From NCBI GenBank assembly GCA_036365145.1, contig JAEOAD010000018.1, positions 12,754,501 to 12,818,500 on the forward strand: 64,000 bases of DNA. Direction: 5' to 3'. Position 1 is the stretch's first letter; every line of letters starts with the position of its first letter. Shown here one piece after another: positions 53,629-64,000 of this stretch. A model generated the notes under the pieces. It was not told the origin of the DNA, did no database searches, and saw only the letters and a list, made by a program, of their open reading frames with translations. The translations under genes were made by a program, and so were the position numbers. The DNA comes from Orientallactaga sibirica. Its lineage: Eukaryota > Chordata > Mammalia > Rodentia > Dipodidae.

Positions 53629-53881
53629 ATGCCTGCATGGTTCAAAAGGGTGTGGTATGGGCTGGCGTCTTTACTCAGCTTCTCCTCCTTCCTCCTGATC
53701 ATCGTTGCCTTGGTTGTGCCCCACTGGCTAAGTGGGAAAATTCTGTGTCAGACTGGAGTGGATCTGGTCAATGCCACTGACCCAGAGCTGGTCAAATTCA
53801 TTGGGGACATTTACTACGGGCTCTTCCGAGGTTGTAAGGTGCGACAATGTGGGCTAGGGAGCCGCCAGTCCCAATTCACAA
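53629..53881 (+). CDS. CLRN2: CLRN2 coding exon 1
   Basis: 84 codons plus one base: MPAWFKRVWYGLASLLSFSS, then TM1, the first extracellular loop and ..RQSQFT. Donor GTGAGT at 53882. Read-through past the donor gives an unrelated 43-residue tail, which is not part of the protein. Confidence 0.96.
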
Positions 53882-56800
53882 GTGAGTATACTAGGGGCAT
53901 GAGAACTGATGTAGATAATTTAAAATATTTTAATTTGCAAGGAAGGGTTCTTTGTCTAAATGTGGAGTTTGACTCTTGCCTCAATCTAGAGAATTATGTC
54001 ATTCTCAGATAGCCAAGAGCTCTTGTTCAGTGATGCAGAGATTTTCTTTCTTTAGTTTTTAATGGAAACACTAGAAATAAGAATTTGTATATTTTTGTGG
54101 TTTACGTCTGTCTATGATATGTATTGAAATATTGGGTGCCTCTATACACCATGCATTCCACCAACAGTTGCACCCTGCTTATCTCTCTAAAGCTTTACAA
54201 AAATGCTTTATAAAGATTCATTGACGCCCCCATTTTGCAGTGCAGTACCTTGGAGAGGTTACTTAATTTGCCTGGGTCACTCACTAAGCCAGGAAACAGC
54301 GGAGGCAGGTGCCAGCCCCTTGCCATGTGACTCAGCACCACACATGGGGGCAGAATTGCCTGCGGAAAGGAACCTTCAGGAAGCATGTTGACTGCTTTCA
54401 CATCTATGTCTATGAAAGCTTCCTAGTTTGAGAAACAGCAAAAGGGCTCTGCATCTGGGTGCTGGGAGCAGACTTATAAGTTTTGAAGAGCGCTGGGATG
54501 TTTACTCACAGAAAGAACTGGACCAAGCGCTTAACTGCTGGGAGAGTGTGAGGCCAGCTGCACTGGCCTGTGTTAGTCTTGTTCAGAGCTATTCAGGATG
54601 TAAACAAAGCAGGACTCCACCATAGGCTTGGGAAAAGTCTTCTGGGAAAGAGAAAGCAAAAGACAAGACATCTACAAGCTTTTACAATCAATTAGATCTC
54701 TGGAGAGAACAGTGTTTATAAAAACACAATTAATTAATACCTTATTCGTACAAGAGAATCAGAAATTTTTACATCCATTATTTGATTTCTATATTTTGGA
54801 ATTCAATAATGGTTAGGAACTTAGCCAGCATATGTATCTTACTAAATAAAGACAGATGGCAAGTTGGACCCGCTGACAAAATAATACAAATTGTCAGCAT
54901 TTTATACATGAAGGGAATATGTATTTGTTATAATTATTTAGGAAAAAATCTATGAATGTATTTATATTTACTCTGCAATTAAATTGGACCCCAGGTATTG
55001 GAAAAATAGCTTCACTTACAAAAACAAACCTTTGGCTGGGCATGGTGGCACACACCTGTAAACCCAGCACTTGGGAGGCAGAGGTAGGAAAATCTCTGGG
55101 AATTCAAGGCCAGCCGGGGATTAGAATGAATTCCAGGTCAATCTGGGCTAAAGTGTGACCCCACTTCAAAAAAAAAAAAAAAACCTTGGGGGATGGAGAG
55201 ATTGCTCAGTGGTTAAGGGACTTGCCTGTAAACCCTAAGAACCCAAGTTTGATTTCCCAGATGCATAAAGTAGCACATGCATCTGGAGTTCCTTTGCAGT
55301 GGCAAGAGGTCCTGATGTGCCTGTTCTCATTCATTCATTTCTCTCCCCCTGCATATACATATATATACACACACACATACATATGAAAAAAAGCTATTAA
55401 AAACCTGAAAGTTGCCTGGCATGGTGGTGCATGCCTTTAATCCCAGCACTAGGGAGGCAGAGGTAGGAGGATCGCTGTGAGTTCTAGGCCACCTGGAGAC
55501 TACATAGTGAATTCCAGGTCAGCCTGGGCCAGAGTGAGACCGTACCTCAAAAAAAAAAAAAAAAAAAAAAAGAACTGAAAGTTGAAAAAAAACACAGTTA
55601 TTTGCAGTAATTTAATCTGGGATGCTCTGGCTGTGAAGGGTGTCACTGGGACACATGAGACTTAATTGTATGAGGATGACAGGTAGCCATGTGCCTATGA
55701 TCCCCTAAGTTACCAGTGGTACCCTGATGGTAAGGCCCTGCTATTCTCAGCTTCCAGAAATTTAAACTGCCTCTCATGGGAAGCCATAGCAATGAATACC
55801 GTCTATTTGCCCTTTGGAAAAACTCAATAAATATTCCTCCATCCGCCTCTTCTTTATCAAAAGGACACCCATAGGCCCCCTCCCCAGGGTTCCTCTAACA
55901 TGCTCTACCTCAAGCAGCCGAACTGTGTGTGATGCGTGCTGGTACTTATTCAGTAGCCATGAGTATAGTATTTGAGAATATTTTGTTTCCAGATGGCCTG
56001 AGTCCACCCAGGGGAGAGTGTGTATAAGTTCATTCATGGTGCCTAGGCAGGAATTCTGTCTGAGAGCTTTCTCTGGAGCATGGAGCCAGGTTCTTCTTGT
56101 CATTGGCTCCCCTTCCATGGCTGCAGTTTGTGGATGCTGTGTGTATTATTATCTTCTCTAAGGTCAATCTATTTTTCTTGAGATTCATGTCCCTCAGGTC
56201 CAGCACAATGTAAATGTGAAGTAGCCAGGGAGGGTGAATCTCCTGCTCCTAAGTTGGAGTCAGGATTTCCTCACTTCTTCCTTACTGGGGAGCTGTTGGT
56301 AGAAAAGCAGCCCTGTTCACAGGAAGGTGCACAGATTGGCAGAGGTGTGCCCGTGAAAGTGCTTTGTATATTTAAGTGGGGGAATTTTTATAGGGGGTCA
56401 TTTACAAATGCTTCTTTTCTCACCGAGGCCTAGTGACTCATTCAAAAAAATCAATTCCCACATCAACCACAGGGGAAACCAAAGGAACTAGTCACCACAA
56501 GTGGCTTAAGGTCCTTTTATATCTAGAACTTCTCAAATACAAACAAGTTAACCTGGCTGTTTGGGTGGTAACAAACATTAAATTGATAATCTCCACACAT
56601 TGACCTGTACTACTGAGAATTTACAGACCAGGCATAATTAGGAAAATAGGAATGAACCACAGACCAGTGCCTGCCCTAAAGAAGCCATGTGCCAAAGGAA
56701 AGTGTGGACTAGGGACATGGTATATGGCACATCCATATCTTGAGCCATTCCCTACATTTCATCACTCATTTTGTTTGTTTGTTTGTTTGTTTGTTTGTTT

Positions 56801-59800
56801 GTTTGTTTGTTGTTCAAGGCCAGGTTTCACTCTAGCTCAGGCTGACCTGGAATTCACTATGTATTTTCAGGGTGGCCTCGAACTCTCAGCAATCCTCCTA
56901 CCTCTGTCTCCCGAGTGCTGGGATTAAAGGCATGTGCCACCATACTGGGCTCGTCTCTCTATTTTGACTGATTTCATTATGACATTTTATTTATTTATTT
57001 TATATAAAATAGTTTTATTTATGTATTTGAGAGAAAGAGAGAGAGAGAGATGTAGAGAGAGGGCCTCCAGCCACTGCAAATGAACTCCAGATGCATACAC
57101 CACCTTGTATATGTGACTTATGTGGGTACTGAAGGATCACAACCTGAATCCTTAGGCTTTACAGGCAACCACTTGCCTTAACCTCTGAGCCATTTCTCCA
57201 ATCTTATTATGACATTTTATTAATGAAGAAATTAAGGATTAGGGGCTGGAAAGATGGTTCAGCAGTTAAAGTCACTTGCTTGCAAAGTCTACCAATCTGG
57301 ATTCAGTTCCCTAGCCACTAACATAAGCCAGATGCAAAAAGTGGTGCAAGGATCTGCTGTACATTTTCAGTGGCAAGAGGCCCGGATGCATGCACACACA
57401 CACATTCATGAGCAAAAACATTGAAATTTAAAAGACTTGAATTTTTACATAGTGACTTGTCTGAAAAATAATTATAACCTTAATTCATTAGGCTGGAGTA
57501 AAGCACATGAATGTGAGGTGTAGAAGAGATTCACACTGCACCGGTGAAGTTCTTTAATATTATTTAGACACTTGTAGATATGGAAGCTGAGTGTAGGTAC
57601 TCTATACCTTCCTCTTATATTATATATATCCCTTCTTATATTCAAAATCCTCTCTTCCTCACCATCCTACTATGATTGTTTTTCAATTTTTCATTTAAGC
57701 AGCTTTGTATATGTTCTTATATCATCCTGTGTATATGACTAATTCTTTTTTAAATATTTTTTTATTTATTTATTTGAGACAGAGAGGGAAAGAAAGAGAA
57801 GAAGAAGGGGCAAATAGAGGGAGTGGGTGAGCAGGAGGTTCCAGTCACTGCAAATGAACTCCAGACACATGTGCTACCCTGTGTATCTGGCTTACCTGGG
57901 TACTGGGAAATCGAACCTGGGAACCTGGGTTCTTAGGCTTCTCAGGCAAGCACCTTAACTGCTAAGCAATTGCTCCAGCCCAACTAGTTCTTTTTAAAGC
58001 ATAACTGTGTGGCTGTGCCTAAATTTATAAAATCAATCTCCTGTGGATTCACATATTGAATTTTCTCTCATTTTTTTGCTATTTTAATGACACATATACA
58101 TGATTGATCTAGAATGATATAGATATGGATATTGGAGTATTGCTTTGATAGATGTTATCAAATGATCCTGATCCTCTAACAGGATTGTAGGAATAAATAT
58201 CCCTACAAGATTTGAGTATGCCTTTTCCATCATCAATATGGTGTATAAATGAGGTTTTGAGCTTTGCCCCTCATGTGGGTACTTATTTTCTATTTCAAGT
58301 ATTTGATAGGGAGTGCTATACTAGTCATGTGTCCTAAGGACTCCATGACCAAGAAAGGGGGTAGCAGGGCCAATATACAATCAGGCTTAAGATACTGTGT
58401 TTGGAATAAGAAGAGGCTTGAGTTTGAAAATACTTGAAATAAGAGAAGGGAGCTGGAATGGAAGCAAAGGGAAGGAAGATGCCTTAGAAAGACAAACTCC
58501 CTGGCAGGGAGCTCATCTTCCCAGTTAAACTTTCCAAGGCTTGTGAGATGACCATGTGGAGATAACGTTAAGTGGAAACACAGAACAGGAATGAGAGTTA
58601 AATCACAACTAAAGACGTCAGTGTGGGCACATGGAAACCTGGGTGGAAAGGACACCTTATGAGAAGAAAACAACCTCTGGCTCTCAAGTTTGGGAGATGC
58701 CAGCCTTCTATGGAAAAACAGGGGCAGGAAACGGACTAGAGGGAAAAGAGAGGGATGAGACCAGAACCAGGAAAGGTTGAGTCATGACCCCTGGGATCAT
58801 CACAGAAAGGTGAGAGGCTGGGCAGTGGTAGCAAATGCACCAAAGACGTAAGAGCCCATGTGACAGCTCCAGCCCCAGCCAGGAGGTGTTCGCTAGAAAC
58901 CTCAGAGTACTTGGAGAGGAATGTTGTGCTAACGGGGCCTGTGGCTTTCATTATTGTAAATTCTCCGTGTATGATTGCTAAAAACTGACTTGAAATTCTT
59001 TACACTGTACAATACATAGGACTGAAATTCTGCATAGAGTTTAAAGTTGTCTTGCCCCAAAACAAGGGATTTCATGTCTCTAAGACTATGGGAAAGGGAG
59101 CTAATAGCATCTACCTCATATCTTTATATGAAGATTGAATGAGATGATGACTGCAAAGCATCCAGACTATACCTATGCTCAGCAAAAGCCAATTACACTC
59201 AATCCTGACATCATTACTACCTCTCTCTTATTAATGAAATAAGTGAAGCTATGAGAAGTCACATGGCTTTCCCACATAAAACAGTAAAAAGTGGGACTGG
59301 TGAGATAGCTCAGCACTTATGGGCTTGCCTGCAAAACCCAAGGACTGGGGTTCAATTCCCCAATATCCATGTAAAGCCAAATGCACAGTTTGTAGTAGCA
59401 AGATGACCTGGTGCCTCTCTCCCCCCCCCTTTCCCCCTCTTCCTTCCTCCTTGCAAATAAATAAATTTAAAAAAAAAAACAGTAAAACTGCATTATGACA
59501 TAGCTAATTCTAACCCAGATGGCAGCCATTACTTTCACCTCCAAGTGTATAAGTCCAGTACATCATGGGCAGCTGTGCTATGGGATGAAGGGTAGCAAAA
59601 CCTGAGGTCAGGTGATTCCAGATAATTCTTTGAGGAAGCCACTTAGCATCTCAAAGCTTGTTTCTGCTATTAAAACAGGAAGGTAAGCTGGGAGTGGTAG
59701 CACATACCTAGGAAGATCACTGTGAGTTCAAGGCCACCCTGAGACTACATAGTGAACTCCAGGTCAGCCTGGGCTAGAGGGAAACCCTACTTGGGGGGAG

Positions 59801-61049
59801 GGGAACAGGAAGGAAGGGGTAGCTGTATGGAGAGATTATTGGACATCTAAGTGAAAGCAGATATTTGAAGTAAGTCCTTCATCAGGTAATAATAAATAAT
59901 AAATACTCCTTTTTCTCCCAACAAAGTATATAGAGTTATGTAAATTGTAAAGTGTCATAAAATTATTGATATTTCAAAAATAACAGTAAAAATGGCAACA
60001 GCAATACCCACCTATATATTTTATTATTTATTTTATTGAGTGTGCATGTATGTGATGTGTAAATGTATATTCACATGTGTGTCAATACATGTATGTGGAT
60101 GCAGTACATGTGCATATGTGTACATGAGGTTAGAGGTTGGCATGAGGTATTTTCCTTGATCACACACTCTCCACTTCATTTACTGAAGCAGAGTCTCTAA
60201 CTTGAACCCAGAGATTGCTGATTTGGTTGGTCTCACTAGCGAGTCTGCCTGTCTTTGCATCCCAAACATTGGCATTATAAGCAAACTTCCATGCCTTCTC
60301 AGAATTGATGTGGGTTCTGGGGATCCAGACTCATCTTCTCACTTGTACACCAAGCACTTTTCCCACTGAGCCATCTCCCTAGTCTCACAGCTGCCAGATT
60401 CTCCCAGACAGTATTTGAAATACTCTAGAACATAATTTTATTTTCATCACTAGTACTGATGGTAAGTACTGAGAAATAAATAAAAGTAAATACTTCACTA
60501 AATTCATCTGTCATGTACATATGGAAAATTGATATTGTCATGAAGTACTATACCATTCTAGAATCAAATGTCCTTGATTCATGGGGACAGTAATATAGAT
60601 CCTGGCAAGCCAGTGTCTGGGTCCTGTGTGCAGTGCAGCAGTCCACAGCAGATTGCAGGTACAAGGTCAGCACATGCTCAGTTCTCAATTGAGGCACACT
60701 GGGATTTGTGTCTAGCTGAAAAACAGGAACACTAAGGTCCATGGTTTCATCATAGGAGGCCTCTTGCTGTCTTGCCCTCTTCTCCTACCAAACTCTTCAT
60801 AGGAAGCAGGCTTAGGTTTTATGAAAGAGAACCTTGCTCTGACCTTGACATATCTGTGTCTCTCCCCAGTCTTCCCACACCTGGTGAAGGAGCTCAATGC
60901 AGGCCTCCATGTGACAATTTTGCTACTGCTCTTCCTAGCCTTGGCCCTGGCTCTGGTCAGCATGGGTTTTGCTATTCTCAACATCATCCAGGTCCCCTAC
61001 AGGGCACTCAATGGCCCTGGGGGCATCTGCCTTTGGAATATCCTGGCAG
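53629..61049 (+). CDS. CLRN2: Clarin-2, exons 1 and 2 of 3 (3' end outside the window)
   Basis: Four-pass membrane protein of the clarin family, related to claudins and tetraspanins, needed for hair-bundle integrity and hearing. Coding pieces: 53629-53881 and 60870-61049, 433 bases, residues 1-144 with the next codon open. The human protein is 232 residues, so about 60 percent is here. TM1 covers about residues 11-30. The extracellular loop has W33, an N-glycosylation sequon at Asn48 (NAT), and the claudin-like GLF at 64-66 with C69 and C74. TM2 covers about 100-122 (ILLLLFLALALALVSMGF). Intron 1 is GT..AG, phase 1 (53882-60869). The exon 2 donor is GTAAGA. Start chosen as the family N-terminus MPxWFK. 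Divergent from QDPR. Confidence 0.95.
54195..54345 (-). repeat. MIR SINE, antisense
   Basis: 'CCCCCATTTTGCAGTGCAGT', 'GAGAGGTTACTTAATTTGCC' and 'GGGTCACTCACTAAGCCAGG' are antisense MIR motifs. Confidence 0.75.
55033..55183 (+). repeat. B1 SINE
   Basis: 'GCTGGGCATGGTGGCACACA' to 'GTGTGACCCCACTTC' and poly(A). Confidence 0.92.
55190..55388 (+). repeat. tRNA-derived SINE (B2-like)
   Basis: 'GGATGGAGAGATTGCTCAGT' to a TA/CA-rich tail; part of the middle is missing. Confidence 0.85.
55408..55572 (+). repeat. B1 SINE
   Basis: 'GCCTGGCATGGTGGTGCATG' to 'GAGTGAGACCGTACCTC' and a long poly(A). Confidence 0.95.
56767..56950 (-). repeat. B1 SINE, antisense, with (GTTT)n tail
   Basis: (GTTT)n at 56770-56810, then 'CAGGTTTCACTCTAGCTCAG' to 'CATGTGCCACCATACTGGGC'. 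Confidence 0.95.
56985..57206 (-). repeat. tRNA-derived SINE, antisense
   Basis: 'TTTATTTATGTATTTGAGAG' to 'GAGCCATTTCTCCAATC'. TATGACATTTTATT at 56978 and 57207 is a likely target duplication. Confidence 0.9.
57243..57435 (+). repeat. tRNA-derived SINE, diverged
   Basis: 'GGGGCTGGAAAGATGGTTCA' and 'CATAAGCCAGATGCAAAAAG'; 3' end is CA-rich. Confidence 0.85.
57748..57981 (-). repeat. tRNA-derived SINE, antisense
   Basis: 'TTATTTATTTATTTGAGACA' to 'TAAGCAATTGCTCCAGCCC'; AACTGCTAAGC is conserved. Confidence 0.92.
59090..59205 (+). repeat. possible MIR SINE
   Basis: 'AGCATCTACCTCATATC', 'GAAGATTGAATGAGATGATG' and 'GCAAAGCATC' resemble the MIR 3' half. Confidence 0.5.
59292..59482 (+). repeat. 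tRNA-derived SINE (B2-like)
   Basis: 'GGGACTGGTGAGATAGCTCA' to 'TTGCAAATAAATAAATTT'. ACAGTAAAA lies on both sides. Confidence 0.88.
59686..59800 (+). repeat. B1 SINE with internal deletion
   Basis: 'GCTGGGAGTGGTAGCACATA', 'AGTGAACTCCAGGTCAGCC' and a G-rich end in place of the usual A tail. Confidence 0.85.
60035..60390 (-). repeat. B4/RSINE1-like SINE, antisense, old
   Basis: GT/CA-rich left end; 'GTGGGTTCTGGGGATCCAGA' and 'CACTGAGCCATCTCCCTAG' at the right end mark the antisense head. Confidence 0.6.
60870..61049 (+). CDS. CLRN2: CLRN2 coding exon 2
   Basis: 180 bases, residues 85 (part)-145 (part): FPHLVKELNAGLHVTILLLL, then the rest of TM2 and NIIQVPYRALNGPGGICLWN. Acceptor CTCCCCAG, donor GTAAGA. 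An antisense open frame (60712-60987) is a shadow. Confidence 0.96.
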
Positions 61050-61257
61050 GTAAGAAGTCTAAATGTCCTCTTCACTAAAGTTGCAGTCTGTCAGTATAGA
61101 ATCATATGTCAGAGCTGAGGATCAGAGCAGTGCTAAGAAGTCAGGGAGGGGGGATGGAAGACAGAGATGGAGACAGGAAGCCACAGGGTAATGAGAGATG
61201 GTGAGGGGGTGAGAAGATGGATCTGTTGCCGTACCTGCAGCAAGAAGGGAGATCCAG

Positions 61258-61424
61258 GGGCTGGAGAGATGTCTTAGTGATTAAGGCGCTTGCCTGCAAA
61301 GTGTTAATGACCTGAGTTTGTGTCCCCAGTATCCATGTAAAGCCAGATGCACAAAGTGTCACATGCATATGGAGTTTATTGTAGTGGCTGGAGGCCCTGG
61401 TGTGCCCATTCTCTCTGTCTCTCT

Positions 61425-61464
<40 letters not shown>

Positions 61465-61490
61465 TGCAAAGAAATAAATAAAAATATAAA
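61258..61490 (+). repeat. tRNA-derived SINE with long CT run
   Basis: 'GGGGCTGGAGAGATGTCTTA' to 'GAAATAAATAAAAATATAA'; CT microsatellite at 61428-61462. Confidence 0.92.
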
Positions 61491-61492
61491 AC

Positions 61493-61640
61493 AGCTGGGC
61501 ATGGTGGCACATGCCTTTAATCCCAGCATTTGGGAGGCAGAGGTAGGAGGATCACTGTGAGTTTGAGGTTAACCTGAAACTACATAGTGAATTCCAGGTC
61601 AGCCTGGGCTAGAGTGAAACTCTATCTCAAAAAACCAATA
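61493..61640 (+). repeat. B1 SINE
   Basis: 'GCTGGGCATGGTGGCACATG' to 'GAGTGAAACTCTATCTC' and a short A-rich tail. Confidence 0.95.
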
Positions 61641-61643
61641 TAT

Positions 61644-61862
61644 GGGGCTGGAGAGATGGCTTAGCAGTTAAGGCACATGCCGGTGAAGCCTAAGGGTCGC
61701 TGTTCAATTCTCCAGGTCCCACGTAAGCCAGATGCACATGGTGGTGCATGCTTCTGGAGTTCTTTTGCAGTGGCTAGAGGCCCTGGTGAGCCCATTCTCA
61801 CTCTTTCTCTCTCTCTCTCGCTCTCTCCCTGTCTCTAATAAATAATAAAAATATATATATAT
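61644..61862 (+). repeat. tRNA-derived SINE (B2-like)
   Basis: 'GGGGCTGGAGAGATGGCTTA' to 'AATAAATAATAAAAATATAT'. With the two preceding elements it forms a run of three sense SINEs. Confidence 0.92.
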
Positions 61863-62079
61863 GAATGAAGGAGTGTCCACAGAAGAGTAATGTGAGCAAG
61901 AGAAACCTATGAAAAAGTCTGGTTCATCCAGCCCCACATAGAGAGGGGAGAAATGAGTTCCAGTAAGCTGTAATGTCTTTAGAGCATGTTAATACAGGCA
62001 TGGCTCATTGGATGACTAACCTCCTTCCCCTTGCCTCCTCCAACACTGGCACCATAGTATGTCCCAATGCTGAACGCTG

Positions 62080-62235
62080 CCTACTGAGCATCTGCTATGT
62101 AACATGCATGGGCCTGGGCACTTGGCATGACTCAGTTCACATAATCCTCACACTCCCTATGAGGAAGTATTGTTAGACCGGTATTTATAGATAAAAAGCC
62201 TTGAAGTTCAGGGAAGTTAGCAGTCAGACATCAAT
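62080..62235 (-). repeat. MIR SINE, antisense
   Basis: 'GAGCATCTGCTATGTAACAT', 'CATAATCCTCACACTCCCTA' and 'TGAGGAAGTATTGTTAGACC' are antisense MIR motifs. Confidence 0.65.
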
Positions 62236-62370
62236 GGGGGTAGTCCAACCCATATATAATTGATTCTAAGCCCTTTGTTTTTTCAGTGATCCACAGTCTT
62301 ATTTGTGACCCAATGGTTTGGCTGTTTTCCAAGCCAAAAACTATTCCAAGACAAAAATGTGATGTGATGT

Positions 62371-62384
62371 ATGTGTGTGTAAGA

Positions 62385-62414
<30 letters not shown>
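62371..62414 (+). repeat. (GT)n microsatellite
   Basis: GT repeat with two short interruptions at the left end. Confidence 0.97.
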
Positions 62415-62416
<2 letters not shown>

Positions 62417-62763
62417 ATGGTAATGCTAATTTGATAACATGTGGACACACAGTACAGTTCAATACGTACTTGATATACCATCTGCAATGAAAATAACAAA
62501 ATTCCATAAACAAGGGCTATTTCAGAAAACCCATGTCAAATGGGCAAGGTTCCAATAGGGCAACTATCACTCACTTCCTTTTGCTTTATACAAGGTAACC
62601 ATAAAGTATAAAAACAACTAATGTTATAAAATATAATAAATGATTTATAGTGAAATGTCAATGAATCAATTATTTTATATTTGCTTGGATTTTCAGAAGC
62701 TACCCACCCTCTATAGTCATCCAGATTATAGGTGTCTTTTTTAATAGATTTACCTAAATTGAA

Positions 62764-62956
62764 CTTTTAAAATTTGTATGTATTTATTTGAGAGAGCGAA
62801 AGAGGCAGAGACAAGCAGAAAGAGGGAGAGAGGGAGAATGGGCATGCCAGGGCATCCAGCCACTGCAAACAAACTCCAGACACATGTGCCACCTTGTGAA
62901 TCTGGCTTACATGGGTCCTGGGTTATTGAACCTGGGTCCTTAGGCTTTGCAGGCAA
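62764..62956 (-). repeat. tRNA-derived SINE, antisense, head missing
   Basis: 'GTATGTATTTATTTGAGAGA' to 'CTTAGGCTTTGCAGGCAAG', where it stops without the usual GCCATCTCTCCAGCC. Confidence 0.9.
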
Positions 62957-63140
62957 GAATGCCCTTTGGATTCTCTAGGTCCCACATTTAGCCAGACACA
63001 AAAGTGATGCCAGCATGCAATGTTGCACATGCGCACAAGGAAGCGCACATGTCTGGAGTTCTTTCATAGCAACTGAGAAGCCACTGGCACACCCATGTCT
63101 CTGTCTCTGTCTCTGTCTCTCTCAAATTAAAAAAAAAAAG
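62957..63140 (+). repeat. tRNA-derived SINE, sense, long subfamily, 5'-truncated
   Basis: Begins mid-element ('CTCTAGGTCCCACATTTAGC'), with 'AGTGATGCCAGCATGCAATG' and 'CTCAAATTAAAAAA'. Abuts the antisense copy head-to-head. Confidence 0.85.
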
Positions 63141-63596
63141 AGGCCATAGGAGCAACTTAAATGCATAAAAAGTGTTAATAGATTTTGACAGAAAAATTCC
63201 ACACGGTTTTATGCAAAGGAAATAAGCCAAGGGCTTCCCCATAACAATTCACAATGCTATCTAGAGGCAGAAGCAAGTAAAGTAGAGTCTCCAGAAAACA
63301 TATTATGCACTCATTTAAAGTTGCACTCTTACAGAATATTTAACATAGACTATTTAACATAGGAAAATGTCAAAGTGAAGGGGAAAATCAAATTTAAAAT
63401 CAATGTAATACCAATCTTATTAAAAAGAATTATAATGCAATACATTGATATGGACAATATATTTCTGTCTTTTAGGATAAAATTAAATTATTTTCCATGC
63501 TTATAATTGTCTATGGTGTCAGTACTCTGTGAAGTTTTCCTCACTGACTATGTAGTTATCTAGAAAAAACATACCAAATGTGTTCTTCTGTTCCTT

Positions 63597-63816
63597 TTTT
63601 AATATATTTTATTTATTTATTTGAGAGAGAGAGGGAGGAAGAGGCAGATAGGGAGAAAGAGAGAATGGGCATGCCAGGGCCTCTAGCCACTGCAAATGAA
63701 CTCCAGACACATGCACCTCCTTGTGCAATCTGGCTCACATGGGTCCTGGGGACTTGAACCAGGGTCCTTAGGCTTTGCAGACAAATGCCTTAACAGTTAA
63801 AGCCATTTCCTCAGCC
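63597..63816 (-). repeat. tRNA-derived SINE, antisense
   Basis: 'TTTATTTATTTATTTGAGAG' to 'AAAGCCATTTCCTCAGCCC'. Confidence 0.92.
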
Positions 63817-63837
63817 CTGTTTTGTTTTTTTTTACTG

Positions 63838-63982
63838 TCGTTTTTTGAGATAGGTTTCACTCTTTCATGCAGACTGGCCCAGAAATTATTATGTGCCCTA
63901 GGCAGCCTCAAATTCATAGTAATCCTCCTGCCTTGGCTTCCAAGTATTGGTATTACAGTTGTGAGCCACAACATGTGGCTAA
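63838..63982 (-). repeat. B1 SINE, antisense, old
   Basis: 'GAGATAGGTTTCACTCTTTC' to 'GTGAGCCACAACATGTGGCT'. Confidence 0.8.
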
Positions 63983-64000
63983 GAATGGTGGGATTTTTGT

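Larger units (their letters stand above)
53882..60869 (+). other. CLRN2: CLRN2 intron 1
   Basis: 7.0 kb, SINE-rich on both strands. 54341-55030, 55572-56766 and 57982-59090 hold no repeat or exon I recognise. Confidence 0.9.

Noticed and set aside
61050..64000. Search for CLRN2 exon 3
   Set aside because: No stretch resembling the clarin-2 C-terminal half with an acceptor site was found; the exon must lie beyond the right edge.

Overview
This is mammalian nuclear DNA, almost certainly from a rodent. B1-type (7SL-derived) and B2-like (tRNA-derived) SINEs are packed throughout, together with B4/RSINE1-like, ID, MIR, LINE-1 and MaLR/MLT1 LTR copies. The SINE consensus sequences are not the mouse or rat ones. 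A jerboa-like (dipodoid) rodent is my best guess from the SINE style, but that is inference; Rodentia itself is well supported. There are no prokaryotic genes, no CRISPR array and no phage. Boundaries of interspersed repeats are approximate (about 10-20 bases) because they were read by eye.

Two protein-coding genes can be assembled from exons. QDPR (quinoid dihydropteridine reductase, which recycles BH4) is complete on the minus strand. It has seven coding exons between 49359 (ATG) and 24264 (stop), every intron has GT..AG ends, the phases agree and the product is 242 residues. Its CpG-island promoter lies at about 49360-49560 and its poly(A) signal at 23919-23924. CLRN2 (clarin-2, a hair-cell tetraspan membrane protein) is on the plus strand. 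Exon 1 (53629-53881) and exon 2 (60870-61049) are present; the third exon lies beyond the right edge. The two genes are divergent, with about 4.3 kb between their start codons, the same arrangement as the human 4p15.32 QDPR-CLRN2 pair.

Layout: 1-23.9 kb is intergenic and repeat-rich. It holds L1 3' ends, an ERV1-like LTR with its leader at 11.66-12.85 kb, AT-rich unclassified sequence, and a complete MaLR element (LTR-internal-LTR) at 19.0-20.8 kb. QDPR with its introns occupies 23.9-49.5 kb. The CLRN2 upstream region, exon 1, the 7 kb intron 1, exon 2 and the start of intron 2 fill 49.6-64 kb.

The most notable structures are these. (a) A nearly identical 2.16-kb tandem duplication lies in QDPR intron 4 (31843-33998 and 33999-36155). 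The differences I found are almost all homopolymer indels, so a very recent event and an assembly error must be separated. (b) An eight-unit GC minisatellite at the start of QDPR intron 1 puts G-quadruplex-type motifs on the transcript strand. (c) A pair of similar segments about 210 bp long lies inverted in QDPR intron 6. (d) A five-codon uORF ends one base before the CLRN2 start codon. (e) QDPR has Gln where human QDPR has Pro, in a conserved motif. I found no evidence for a wholly new biological system.
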